Shown here: in pieces, positions 1 through 5,747 of the stretch | How positions within the stretch are numbered: the first letter of the stretch is position 1 | How the letters are laid out: each line of letters opens with the position of its first letter | Origin: Oscillospiraceae bacterium | GTDB lineage: Bacteria > Bacillota > Clostridia > Oscillospirales > Ruminococcaceae | Assembly (NCBI GenBank): GCA_016295545.1 | Contig: JAEDLA010000105.1 | Coordinates: 1-5,747, forward strand | Length of the DNA stretch: 5,747 bases | Reading direction: 5' to 3' | Translations under genes and position numbers: made by a program | Notes under the pieces: model-generated | Told to the model about the DNA's origin: nothing | The model's database searches: none | What the model saw: only the letters and a program-made list of their open reading frames with translations

Positions 1-1
1 G

Positions 2-91
2 ACACTACGGAAAAAGCTTGAGGGACAGTCTCAGAAGCAGCAGTATATTCAGACGCATATCGGTATTGGATATCGGATGAATAAAATGTAA
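2..91 (+). CDS. Response regulator C-terminus, KdpE-like (partial)
   Basis: Only the last 29 codons and the TAA stop are present; the gene begins before the window. The visible residues start LRKKLE and end YIQTHIGIGYRMNKM. This is the end of an OmpR/PhoB-type winged-helix DNA-binding domain: recognition helix end (LRKKLE), then the wing strand with the family's G-x-GYR signature. The wording IQTHIGIGYRM is closest to my memory of KdpE, the response regulator paired with the sensor kinase KdpD that controls the Kdp potassium transporter, but so short a tail cannot exclude another OmpR-family member. It lies upstream of the trp promoter and is separated from it by a hairpin terminator, so it is probably not part of the trp transcript. 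Confidence 0.72.
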   Translation, partial: TLRKKLEGQSQKQQYIQTHIGIGYRMNKM

Positions 92-110
92 TGTAATCAA
101 TTTCTGATAC

Positions 111-156
111 AATCGAACCCCGTACAGTGTTTTGCAGCTCTGTACGGGGTTCGATT
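111..156 (+). terminator. Intergenic hairpin terminator after the response regulator gene
   Basis: A perfect 17-bp stem pairs 111-127 with 140-156 around a 12-nt loop (128-139). It lies 20 bp past the response regulator stop codon. The core has a run of C paired with a run of G, so it is very stable. The downstream U tract is poor (TTT then GTC), so termination may be incomplete or factor-assisted. The symmetry allows folding on both strands, but neither side has a long T run. Confidence 0.7.
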
Positions 157-161
157 TGTCG

Positions 162-213
162 GATTGAGAAATTTGTATAGAATTGCAGCTGAAATATAAT
201 CTGATTCTCAATC
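162..213. repeat. 9-bp inverted repeat flanking a TATAAT hexamer
   Basis: GATTGAGAA at 162-170 is the exact reverse complement of TTCTCAATC at 205-213. Between them lies TATAAT at 195-200. The right arm sits in a smaller palindrome, TGATT-CTC-AATCA (202-214). The arrangement could be an operator over a weak promoter, but the matching -35 is poor (TTTGTA at 172-177) and no gene starts here before the trp leader. The rest of 157-312 shows no coding region that I trust. Confidence 0.25.
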
Positions 214-312
214 AACGACATAAATCGCAACTGACATTATATGGAAAATCAACTAAAATCACGAACTAAGTCATTGCGTTTTGAATAAAATATAAAAAAC
301 ACTGAAAACCTA

Positions 313-341
313 TTGACAAAGTAGAGCAATAGTGGTATAAT
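313..341 (+). promoter_or_regulatory. Sigma-A type promoter of the trp operon
   Basis: The -35 box TTGACA (313-318) and the -10 box TATAAT (336-341) both match consensus exactly and are 17 bp apart. A TG at 333-334 makes an extended -10. An A/T-rich stretch at about 284-299 lies where an UP element would be. Transcription should begin near 347-349, just ahead of the T-box leader. A promoter this strong fits control by attenuation in the leader rather than by activation at initiation. No operator is evident over the boxes. Confidence 0.9.
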
Positions 342-574
342 GATAAAAATTGAATATCCATAAACCGTTGAGACGGAGATAACGGCAATGATGCCTTTAC
401 AGAGAACCTGTGGTGCTGAGAGTCAGGTAAGAAACAAGTTGTCAAATGGACCGTTGAGGGCGCAGTCAAAAGCGTGGTTTTGCCATGCTGAGTATTCTGC
501 GACGTGTTGGCATACGTCAATTGTCGGGAGTGTGTTGGCACTCTGCTAAGCGCACAGGGTTGTTCCTGTGAATC

Positions 575-628
575 AAGGTGGCACCGCGGATACGAGCAAG
601 TTATATATATTTGCAGTTATTCGTCCTT
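575..628 (+). promoter_or_regulatory. T-box antiterminator
   Basis: AAGG (575-578) pairs with CCTT (625-628), leaving the UGGC bulge (579-582) to receive the tRNA acceptor end. ACGA (592-595) pairs with TCGT (621-624) and GCAA (596-599) with TTGC (611-614) around an A/T-rich loop. The 3' strand, 622-628, is also the base of the downstream terminator's 5' arm, so the two structures cannot coexist. The helical details beyond the T-box core are a hand-fold. Confidence 0.8.
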
Positions 629-673
629 GGCAGAATTCTATTTTTATGAAATTCTGTCAGGGGCGTTTTTGTT
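622..673 (+). terminator. T-box regulated intrinsic terminator (T1)
   Basis: Bases 622-637 pair continuously with 650-665 (16 bp, three G-U pairs) around a 12-nt loop. TTTTTGTTT follows at 666-674. The lower part of the 5' arm (622-628) is shared with the antiterminator, so tRNA-stabilised antitermination removes the base of this stem. This is the classic T-box on/off choice: charged tRNA(Trp) leaves T1 formed and transcription stops before trpE. Confidence 0.92.
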
Positions 674-703
674 TGTGCACAGCGAAAGCTCTTCTGACAG
701 AAT
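651..703 (+). other. Possible relay helix linking terminators T1 and T2
   Basis: Bases 651-663, the 3' arm of T1, can pair with 691-703: ten consecutive Watson-Crick pairs (651-660 with 694-703), two G-U pairs and one more G-C. The second strand covers half of the T2 5' arm and its loop. This helix, T1 and T2 cannot all form fully. When the antiterminator takes 622-628, the 651-663 strand is partly freed and could block T2. A shorter 9-bp upper T1 stem (629-637/650-658) would compete with it. The complementarity is seen; the regulatory role is inferred. Confidence 0.4.
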
Positions 704-717
704 CAGAGGAGCTTTTT
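685..717 (+). terminator. Second intrinsic terminator (T2) in the trp leader
   Basis: Bases 685-697 pair with 703-715 (13 bp, one G-U) around a 5-nt loop. A T run at 713-717, then GTT, follows the G+C-containing stem. It sits downstream of the T-box terminator and 10 nt ahead of the trpE ribosome binding site, so any trp mRNA must pass it. It may be a backup for T1 or a second regulated stop. It does not overlap the ribosome binding site. Confidence 0.72.
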
Positions 718-737
718 GTTATACACGGAGGTGCATT

Positions 738-2201
738 ATGAAATTATTACCCGATATTGAAGAAATAATAAATATTGCGGCAAGCGGAAAATACAATATC
801 ATTCCCGTAAGCTGTGAAATACTTTCAGATATCTGTACGCCCATTGAAGCTATGCAGAAACTGAAAAATATATCATCCCATTGCTATATGCTTGAATCGG
901 CAGCGGCAAATGAAAAGTGGGGACGCTACACGTTTCTTGGTTTCGACCCGAAGCTTGAAATCACCTGCAAGGGCGAGGATATGAAAATCGGTGATGTAAG
1001 GCTTAAATCTGATAATCCCGATGAACATATCAGACAGCTTATGTCGGAATATAAAAGCCCGAAATTCGATTATCTCCCTTCTTTTACAGGCGGACTTGTC
1101 GGCTATTTTTCATACGATTATCTCGGATATTCCGAGCCGACTGTACGAAACAGTGCAGAGGATACCGAGAATTTCAAGGACGTTGACCTTATGCTTTTTG
1201 ATAAGGTTATTGCCTTTGACAATGTCAGTCAGAAAATTATTCTCATTGTGAATATGCCGCTTAATGATATTGAAACAAACTACAATAAAGCGGTTTATGA
1301 ATTGAAAAAGCTTATTGAGCTTATCCGTACAGGCGATAAGAAAATCGAGTGTGGACATTTAACAGGAGAGATTAAACCGCTTTTTGATAAGGAACAGTTC
1401 TGCAATATGGTTGTAAAGGCAAAGCATCACATTCATGAGGGCGATATTTTCCAGATTGTCCTGTCAAACCGTCTTTCTGTACCCTTTGAGGGGAGTCTGC
1501 TGAATACCTACCGTGTACTGCGGACACTCAATCCGTCACCGTATATGTTCTATCTTTCAGGAACTGACGTGGAGGTTGCAGGTGCTTCTCCCGAAACACT
1601 TGTCAAGCTGGAAAACGGCGTACTCCACACCTTTCCCCTTGCAGGAACACGACCGAGAGGTAAAACTGAAGCTGAGGACAAAGCGCTTGAAGCAGAACTT
1701 CTAGCTGACGAAAAGGAACTCGCAGAGCATAATATGCTTGTGGATTTGGGCAGAAACGATTTAGGCAAAATCAGCAAATTCGGTACAGTTGAGGTTGAGA
1801 AGCTCCGCAGTATAGAGCGTTATTCCCACGTTATGCACATCGGCTCAACCGTCAGAGGAGAAATCCGTGAGGACTGTGACGCACTTGACGCGGTAAGCGC
1901 CGTGCTCCCCGCAGGAACGCTTTCGGGTGCACCGAAAATAAGAGCCTGTCAGCTAATCGGAGAGCTTGAAAACAACAAGCGTGGAATTTACGGCGGAGCA
2001 ATCGGATACATTGACTTTACGGGAAATCTTGACGTTTGTATTGCAATACGGATTGCCTACAAGAAAAACGGAAAGGTATTCATCAGAAGCGGTGCGGGAA
2101 TTGTTGCAGACTCTGTTCCCGAAAATGAGTATGTGGAATGTATCAACAAGGCTGCGGCAGTAGTGAATGCTCTAAAAATAGCAGAGGAGGCGGATTTATG
2201 A
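738..2201 (+). CDS. trpE: Anthranilate synthase component I
   Basis: TrpE converts chorismate to anthranilate, using ammonia delivered by TrpG, in the first committed step of tryptophan synthesis in the cytoplasm. The protein is 487 residues, usual for the family. The N-terminal domain has MLESA (51-55), equivalent to the LLES tryptophan-binding motif with its serine kept, so feedback inhibition is expected. The chorismate-binding domain follows: HEGDIFQ (233-239), PLAGTRPRG (300-308), DLGRND (336-341), YSHVMH (362-367), GTLSGAPK (393-400) and GAGIVADS (453-460). ATG at 738 is chosen because GGAGG (727-731) precedes it by 6 nt. The frame is open back to an alternative GTG at 504, but that would cross the T-box and both terminators. 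The stop overlaps the trpG start by 4 nt (ATGA). An aminodeoxychorismate synthase (PabB) is less likely given the trp context and the tryptophan-binding motif. Confidence 0.97.
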   Translation: MKLLPDIEEIINIAASGKYNIIPVSCEILSDICTPIEAMQKLKNISSHCYMLESAAANEKWGRYTFLGFDPKLEITCKGEDMKIGDVRLKSDNPDEHIRQLMSEYKSPKFDYLPSFTGGLVGYFSYDYLGYSEPTVRNSAEDTENFKDVDLMLFDKVIAFDNVSQKIILIVNMPLNDIETNYNKAVYELKKLIELIRTGDKKIECGHLTGEIKPLFDKEQFCNMVVKAKHHIHEGDIFQIVLSNRLSVPFEGSLLNTYRVLRTLNPSPYMFYLSGTDVEVAGASPETLVKLENGVLHTFPLAGTRPRGKTEAEDKALEAELLADEKELAEHNMLVDLGRNDLGKISKFGTVEVEKLRSIERYSHVMHIGSTVRGEIREDCDALDAVSAVLPAGTLSGAPKIRACQLIGELENNKRGIYGGAIGYIDFTGNLDVCIAIRIAYKKNGKVFIRSGAGIVADSVPENEYVECINKAAAVVNALKIAEEADL

Positions 2202-2770
2202 TACTTCTCATTGATAATTATGACAGCTTTTCATATAACCTTTATCAGCTTATCGGAGAAATTACACCTGACATTAAGGTAATAAGGAACGATGAGCTTC
2301 GTACAGATGAAATACGTGGGCTTCATCCCGAAAAAGTGATTCTCTCTCCCGGTCCGGGCAGACCAGAGAACGCAGGAGTAACCCTTACCATTGCAAAAAC
2401 TCTTGCAAGGAGCGTTCCGACATTGGGTGTTTGTCTTGGGCATCAGGCGATATGTACTGCTTATGGCGGCGAGGTAACTTATGCCAAACATCTTATGCAC
2501 GGCAAGCAATCGGAAATAAAGCTTGATACGCAGTGTCTGCTGTTTAAGGATATTCCCAAAAGAATAAAGGTGGCAAGATATCATTCCCTTGCGGCAAATC
2601 CCGAAGCTCTTCCTGACTGCCTTAAAGTTACAGCCGTAACCGACGACGGCGAAATTATGGCAGTACAGCACAAGGATTATCCCATTTTCGGCGTGCAGTT
2701 TCACCCCGAATCAATAATGACGGAATACGGCAGACAAATGCTTTTGAACTTCGCGAAAGGAGATTTCTGA
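2198..2770 (+). CDS. trpG: Anthranilate synthase component II, glutamine amidotransferase
   Basis: TrpG hydrolyses glutamine and passes ammonia to TrpE. At 190 residues it is a stand-alone class I glutamine amidotransferase, not fused to TrpD as in enteric bacteria. Visible motifs are the N-terminal DNYDSF (6-11), SPGPGRP (50-56; the usual form has GTP or GNP there), the nucleophile in GVCLGHQ (Cys79), HGK (101-103), RYHSL (127-131) and the catalytic dyad in QFHPES (His169, Glu171). The start is fixed by AGAGGAGG (2183-2190), 7 nt upstream, and by the ATGA overlap with trpE, which suggests coupled translation giving balanced subunits. The same family serves folate synthesis (PabA), and one protein may serve both if no separate pabA exists. 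Confidence 0.95.
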   Translation: MILLIDNYDSFSYNLYQLIGEITPDIKVIRNDELRTDEIRGLHPEKVILSPGPGRPENAGVTLTIAKTLARSVPTLGVCLGHQAICTAYGGEVTYAKHLMHGKQSEIKLDTQCLLFKDIPKRIKVARYHSLAANPEALPDCLKVTAVTDDGEIMAVQHKDYPIFGVQFHPESIMTEYGRQMLLNFAKGDF

Positions 2771-2771
2771 T

Positions 2772-3788
2772 ATGATTAAGGAAGCAATAATAAAAATTGT
2801 AGATAAGCAGGACTTGGCATACGATGAGGCATACACGGTAATTACCGAAATTATGAGCGGCGAAACATCACCCACACAGAATGCGGCATTTCTTGCGGCA
2901 CTGTCAACCAAAAGCACCAAAGCTGAAACTATCGAAGAAATAACAGGCTGTGCGGCGGCTATGCGTGACAAGGCAACAAAGCTCACTCACAACCTTGATG
3001 TTATGGAAATCGTGGGCACGGGCGGCGATAATGCACACAGTTTCAACATTTCAACAACAACTGCTATTGTCTGTGCGGCGGCAGGACTTAGAATTGCAAA
3101 ACATGGCAACCGTGCGGCTTCCTCCGACTGCGGTACGGCGGATTGCCTTGAAGCGCTTGGGGTAAACATAAGCCTTGAGCCTGAAAAATGCCTTGAATTG
3201 CTTGAAAAGGTGGGTTTTTGCTTCTTTTTTGCACAGAAATACCACACCTCAATGAAGTATGTGGGCGGCATCAGAAAGGAGCTTGGTATCCGCACGGTGT
3301 TCAACATTTTAGGTCCCCTTACAAACCCTGCAAGTCCTCAAAGACAGCTTCTTGGAGTTTATGACCCGTCGCTTGTTGAGCCGCTTGCACAGGTACTTAT
3401 GAAGCTTGGCGTGAAAAAAGGTATGGTTGTTTACGGCCAGGATAAGCTTGATGAAATCTCGCTTTGCGCCCCCACAACTGTTTCCGAGTTCAAGGACGGC
3501 TGGTTCAGGACTTATGAAATCACTCCCGAACAGTTCGGCTTTGAACGCTGTACCCGTAAGGATTTACGGGGCGGCAAGCCTGCTGAAAATGCGGAAATCA
3601 CACGCAGCATACTCAGCGGCGAAAAGGGGCACAGAAGAAATGCTGTTCTGCTGAACGCAGGTGCGGCACTTTGCATAGGCGAAAAGACTGAAACGATTGC
3701 CGACGGAATAAAGCTTGCAGCAGAAATTATCGACAGCGGAAAGGCAATGGAAACCCTTGAAAAGCTGATTGAGCTTTCCAACTCGTGA
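2772..3788 (+). CDS. trpD: Anthranilate phosphoribosyltransferase
   Basis: TrpD joins anthranilate to 5-phosphoribosyl diphosphate, giving phosphoribosylanthranilate and pyrophosphate. It has 338 residues, full length for the stand-alone enzyme. The helical N-terminal part (about 1-70) is followed by the PRPP-binding loop GTGGD (82-86), NISTTTA (92-98), [15 protein letters not shown] (110-124), [19 protein letters not shown] (168-186) and the metal-binding pair DE (227-228). Position 119 is Asp where I recall Lys as usual (SSKxG), a modest oddity. ATG starts 1 nt after the trpG stop and has AAAGGAG (2756-2762) 9 nt upstream, inside the trpG coding end. Pyrimidine phosphorylases share the fold but lack the anthranilate-type motifs, and the operon context settles the call. 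Confidence 0.96.
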   Translation: MIKEAIIKIVDKQDLAYDEAYTVITEIMSGETSPTQNAAFLAALSTKSTKAETIEEITGCAAAMRDKATKLTHNLDVMEIVGTGGDNAHSFNISTTTAIVCAAAGLRIAKHGNRAASSDCGTADCLEALGVNISLEPEKCLELLEKVGFCFFFAQKYHTSMKYVGGIRKELGIRTVFNILGPLTNPASPQRQLLGVYDPSLVEPLAQVLMKLGVKKGMVVYGQDKLDEISLCAPTTVSEFKDGWFRTYEITPEQFGFERCTRKDLRGGKPAENAEITRSILSGEKGHRRNAVLLNAGAALCIGEKTETIADGIKLAAEIIDSGKAMETLEKLIELSNS

Positions 3789-3796
3789 GGTGGATT

Positions 3797-4576
3797 ATGA
3801 CAATACTTGATACTATTGCTAAACATGCTATGGAGCGTGTAAAAGTGGCGGAACAGAACGTTTCGCCTGATGAAATAAAAAGCTGTGCATTTGCTCTCCC
3901 GAAAGGTGACTTTGAGTTTGAAAAAGCACTCCGCAAGCCTGATATTTCCTTTATCTGCGAGTGCAAAAAGGCTTCTCCCTCAAAGGGTATTATTGCAGAG
4001 GATTTTCCCTATCTTGAAATTGCAAAGGAATACGAAAAGGCCGGTGCAGACTGCATTTCCGTGTTGACCGAGCCGAAATGGTTTTTGGGCTGTGACGATT
4101 ATCTGAAAGAGATTGCGGCGGCTGTTTCAGTTCCTTGTCTGCGAAAGGATTTTACCGTCAGCGATTATCAGATTTATGAGGCAAAATTGCTGGGAGCAAA
4201 GGCTGTACTTCTGATATGCTCCATTCTTTCGGCAGAGCAAATCAGGGAATATATCGGAATTTGTGACAGGCTCGGGATTTCTTCACTTGTTGAAGCACAC
4301 GACGAAAGCGAGATTAAGCTTGCAGTAAATTCGGGTGCAAGGATTATCGGGGTAAATAACCGAAATCTCAAAGATTTTTCTGTTGATACGGATAACAGCA
4401 GACGTATGAGAGAGCTTGTACCGAAGGATATAATTTTCGTATCGGAAAGCGGTGTACAGACAGCAGAGGACCTGCAGAAACTCCATGAAATCGGAGCGGA
4501 TGCTGTGCTTGTCGGCGAAACGCTTATGCGTGCGGAAAATAAGAAAGCAAAGCTTTCAGAGCTTCGTGGCGTATGA
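3797..4576 (+). CDS. trpC: Indole-3-glycerol phosphate synthase
   Basis: TrpC closes the indole ring: carboxyphenylamino-deoxyribulose phosphate becomes indole-3-glycerol phosphate, carbon dioxide and water. It is a 259-residue TIM barrel. Family catalytic residues are visible in order: Glu55 and Lys57 in CECKKASPSKG, Lys117 in LRKDF, Glu166 in LVEAH, Asn187 in GVNNRNL, and Glu217-Ser218 in VSESG. The phosphate-binding loop GADAVLVGETLM (233-244) is near the end. ATG at 3797 is chosen because GAGGTGG (3787-3793) lies just ahead. A GTG at 3785 would add four residues and overlap the trpD stop, but it has no ribosome binding site. It is monofunctional, since trpF is a separate gene. The TGA stop overlaps the trpF ATG. 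Confidence 0.96.
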   Translation: MTILDTIAKHAMERVKVAEQNVSPDEIKSCAFALPKGDFEFEKALRKPDISFICECKKASPSKGIIAEDFPYLEIAKEYEKAGADCISVLTEPKWFLGCDDYLKEIAAAVSVPCLRKDFTVSDYQIYEAKLLGAKAVLLICSILSAEQIREYIGICDRLGISSLVEAHDESEIKLAVNSGARIIGVNNRNLKDFSVDTDNSRRMRELVPKDIIFVSESGVQTAEDLQKLHEIGADAVLVGETLMRAENKKAKLSELRGV

Positions 4577-5172
4577 CAAAAATCAAGCTTTGCGGACTTA
4601 CCCGTCCCTGTGATATTGAGTGTGTGAATAAGCTGCTGCCTGAATATATCGGCTTTGTTTTTGCGCCGAAAAGCAGACGGTATATTTCTCCCGAAAAGGT
4701 TGAAGTTCTGAGAGAACATCTTGATGACAGAATTACACCCGTGGGAGTTTTCGTTGACGAAAAAATTGAGGTAATTGCAGATTTGATAAAACGTAAAATC
4801 ATTGACATTGTTCAGCTTCACGGTAATGAGAGTAAACAATATATCACCGATTTATGGAGGGTAATTGACTGCCCTGTAATCAAAGCTTTTCGGATTGAAA
4901 GTGAGGCTGATATTGTCAGCGCAAACAATTCCTCCGCAGATTATGTGCTACTCGATTCGGGCGGTGGTACAGGAACAACCTTTGACCACTCGCTTTTGAA
5001 AGATATTGCAAGACCGTATTTTCTTGCAGGGGGACTTACTCATGAAAATGTGGAAACAGCAGTAAAACAACTTGCACCCTTTGCAGTTGACGCAAGCACG
5101 TCCCTTGAAACAGATGGATTTAAAGATAAAATAAAAATGACAGCCTTTGTTAATGCTGTCAGAAAGGACTGA
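4573..5172 (+). CDS. trpF: Phosphoribosylanthranilate isomerase
   Basis: TrpF performs the Amadori rearrangement of phosphoribosylanthranilate to carboxyphenylamino-deoxyribulose phosphate, the substrate of TrpC. At 199 residues it is a normal-length TIM barrel. The general base Cys7 is in KLCGL and the general acid Asp128 in LLDSGGGTG. Other family marks are GFVFAPKSRR (27-36), VGVF (57-60), VQLHG (80-84), LAGGL (151-155) and the phosphate-binding VDASTSLET-DG-KD (172-185), where many homologues have VDxSSGVE. It starts in an ATGA overlap with trpC. There is no convincing Shine-Dalgarno sequence in the 15 nt upstream, so initiation probably depends on ribosomes finishing trpC. Confidence 0.95.
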   Translation: MTKIKLCGLTRPCDIECVNKLLPEYIGFVFAPKSRRYISPEKVEVLREHLDDRITPVGVFVDEKIEVIADLIKRKIIDIVQLHGNESKQYITDLWRVIDCPVIKAFRIESEADIVSANNSSADYVLLDSGGGTGTTFDHSLLKDIARPYFLAGGLTHENVETAVKQLAPFAVDASTSLETDGFKDKIKMTAFVNAVRKD

Positions 5173-5175
5173 ATT

Positions 5176-5747
5176 ATGACTAACGGTAGATTTGGTGTTC
5201 ACGGTGGACAATATATCCCCGAAACACTTATGAATGCGGTAATTGAGCTTGAAAAGGCATATAATCACTATAAAAACGACCCTGAGTTCAATCGTGAGCT
5301 TACGGAGCTTTTCAATGAATATGCAAACCGCCCCTCACGGCTTTACTATGCTCAAAAGCTGACGAAGGCACTTGGCGGTGCAAAAATTTACCTCAAACGT
5401 GAGGATTTGAATCACACAGGCTCCCACAAAATCAACAATGTTCTCGGTCAGGCTCTTCTTGCAAAGAAAATGGGTAAGACAAGACTTATTGCTGAAACGG
5501 GTGCAGGTCAGCACGGTGTTGCAACAGCCACCGCTGCCGCACTTATGAATATGGAATGTGTTGTTTTTATGGGCGAGGAAGACACCAAGCGACAGGCTTT
5601 GAATGTATACAGAATGAAGCTTCTTGGTGCTGAAGTTATCCCTGTTACAAGCGGCACGGCTACACTGAAAGACGCTGTTTCCGAGGCAATGCGTGAGTGG
5701 ACTTCAAGAATTGATGATACACATTATTGTTTAGGCTCAGTTATGGG
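5176..5747 (+). CDS. trpB: Tryptophan synthase beta subunit (partial, 3' end missing)
   Basis: TrpB condenses indole with L-serine to give L-tryptophan using pyridoxal phosphate, normally as an alpha2-beta2 complex with TrpA. The window ends after 190 full codons, about half of the usual 390-400. The start is the classic [16 protein letters not shown], followed by NRPSRLYYA (51-59), [15 protein letters not shown] (74-88) with PLP-binding Lys85, and ETGAGQHG (107-114) with catalytic Glu107. This is the TrpB1 type that works with TrpA, not the stand-alone TrpB2. AAAGGA (5163-5168) lies 7 nt before the ATG, and the gap after trpF is 3 nt. The reading frame is open to the window edge. trpA is expected downstream. 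Confidence 0.97.
   Translation, partial: MTNGRFGVHGGQYIPETLMNAVIELEKAYNHYKNDPEFNRELTELFNEYANRPSRLYYAQKLTKALGGAKIYLKREDLNHTGSHKINNVLGQALLAKKMGKTRLIAETGAGQHGVATATAAALMNMECVVFMGEEDTKRQALNVYRMKLLGAEVIPVTSGTATLKDAVSEAMREWTSRIDDTHYCLGSVM

Larger units (their letters stand above)
348..673 (+). promoter_or_regulatory. T-box riboswitch, tRNA(Trp)-responsive leader
   Basis: This leader RNA binds uncharged tRNA and lets RNA polymerase pass the terminator when tryptophan is short. Stem I closes with ACGG (373-376) against CCGT (451-454). The specifier loop shows AAA-UGG-A with UGG at 447-449, the Trp codon. TGATG (389-393) facing GAAAC (431-435) resembles the GA/K-turn motif. The AGAGA bulge (401-405) and the apical loop GGTGCTGAGAG (412-422) match conserved distal Stem I elements. 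Later hairpins are 461-465/497-501 enclosing 471-477/483-489, then 501-505/514-518, 528-532/539-543, and a Stem III-like hairpin 553-558/565-570. The T-box sequence AAGGTGGCACCGCGG is at 575-589. Its bulge UGGC (579-582) can pair with a tRNA acceptor end having discriminator G, as expected for tRNA(Trp), so codon and discriminator agree. The 5' boundary is inferred from the promoter. Confidence 0.95.

Noticed and set aside
173..200. Second promoter with -10 TATAAT at 195-200
   Set aside because: The -10 is perfect but the best -35 candidates (TTTGTA at 172 or TTGTAT at 173) match only three of six bases, and the promoter at 313-341 is far better. Kept only as context for the inverted repeat.
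504..737. In-frame upstream extension of trpE, starting at a GTG at 504
   Set aside because: The frame is open without a stop, but the stretch covers the T-box sequence, the antiterminator and both terminators, encodes a Cys/Ser-rich sequence unlike any TrpE N-terminus, and lacks a ribosome binding site. ATG 738 has an excellent one.
348..737. Leader-peptide attenuation or TRAP-type control of the trp operon
   Set aside because: No short ORF with clustered Trp codons after a ribosome binding site and no regular series of GAG/UAG triplets was seen. The T-box elements explain the leader.
2231..2704. Long minus-strand open frame of 157 codons opposite trpG
   Set aside because: It is antisense to a fully motif-supported trpG and has no recognisable domain, so it is a shadow of that gene.
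3785..3796. GTG start for trpC overlapping the trpD stop
   Set aside because: It has no ribosome binding site ahead of it, and its use would put the good GAGGTGG inside the coding region. ATG 3797 gives the expected N-terminus.
4174..4839. Minus-strand open frame of 221 codons opposite trpC and trpF
   Set aside because: It runs across the trpC/trpF junction on the opposite strand, is rich in Ser and Phe as expected of antisense to these codons, and has no family motif.
1..5747. CRISPR arrays, insertion sequences, tRNA genes or defence genes
   Set aside because: No regular spaced repeats, transposase motifs, tRNA cloverleaf or defence-type proteins were seen. The window is core metabolism with a regulatory leader.

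Overview
The window holds a tryptophan biosynthesis operon, trpE-trpG-trpD-trpC-trpF-trpB, on the + strand. Its 5' leader is a tRNA(Trp)-responsive T-box. The T-box leader, purine-rich GGAGG-type ribosome binding sites, tightly packed genes and protein character all suggest a Firmicute of class Clostridia, probably Ruminococcaceae/Oscillospiraceae-like. That placement is inference from style; no search was possible.

Layout: bases 2-91 are the 3' end of an OmpR/PhoB-type response regulator, most like KdpE, followed by a strong hairpin at 111-156 that probably ends that transcript. Bases 157-312 carry no gene; they hold a weak inverted repeat around a TATAAT hexamer and an A/T-rich tract. A consensus promoter (TTGACA, 17 bp, extended TG-N-TATAAT) at 313-341 starts the trp transcript near 348. 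The leader, about 348-737, contains T-box Stem I with specifier codon UGG, further hairpins, the T-box sequence with a UGGC bulge (matching a tRNA with discriminator G, as in tRNA(Trp)), and mutually exclusive antiterminator and terminator. A second intrinsic terminator follows at 685-717, before the trpE ribosome binding site.

The six genes are translationally close: 4-nt ATGA overlaps at trpE/trpG and trpC/trpF, and gaps of 1, 8 and 3 nt elsewhere. TrpE and TrpG make anthranilate from chorismate, TrpD adds the phosphoribosyl group, TrpF isomerises it, TrpC closes the indole ring, and TrpB (cut by the window end after about 190 residues) joins indole to serine. trpA is not in the window and would be expected just downstream. 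All catalytic motifs I could check are intact.

The most notable observation is in the leader. The 3' arm of the T-box terminator (651-663) is also complementary to 691-703, which includes half of the 5' arm of the second terminator. The two terminators could therefore be linked, so that relieving the first helps to disarm the second. This is a structural inference from base pairing, not a demonstrated mechanism.
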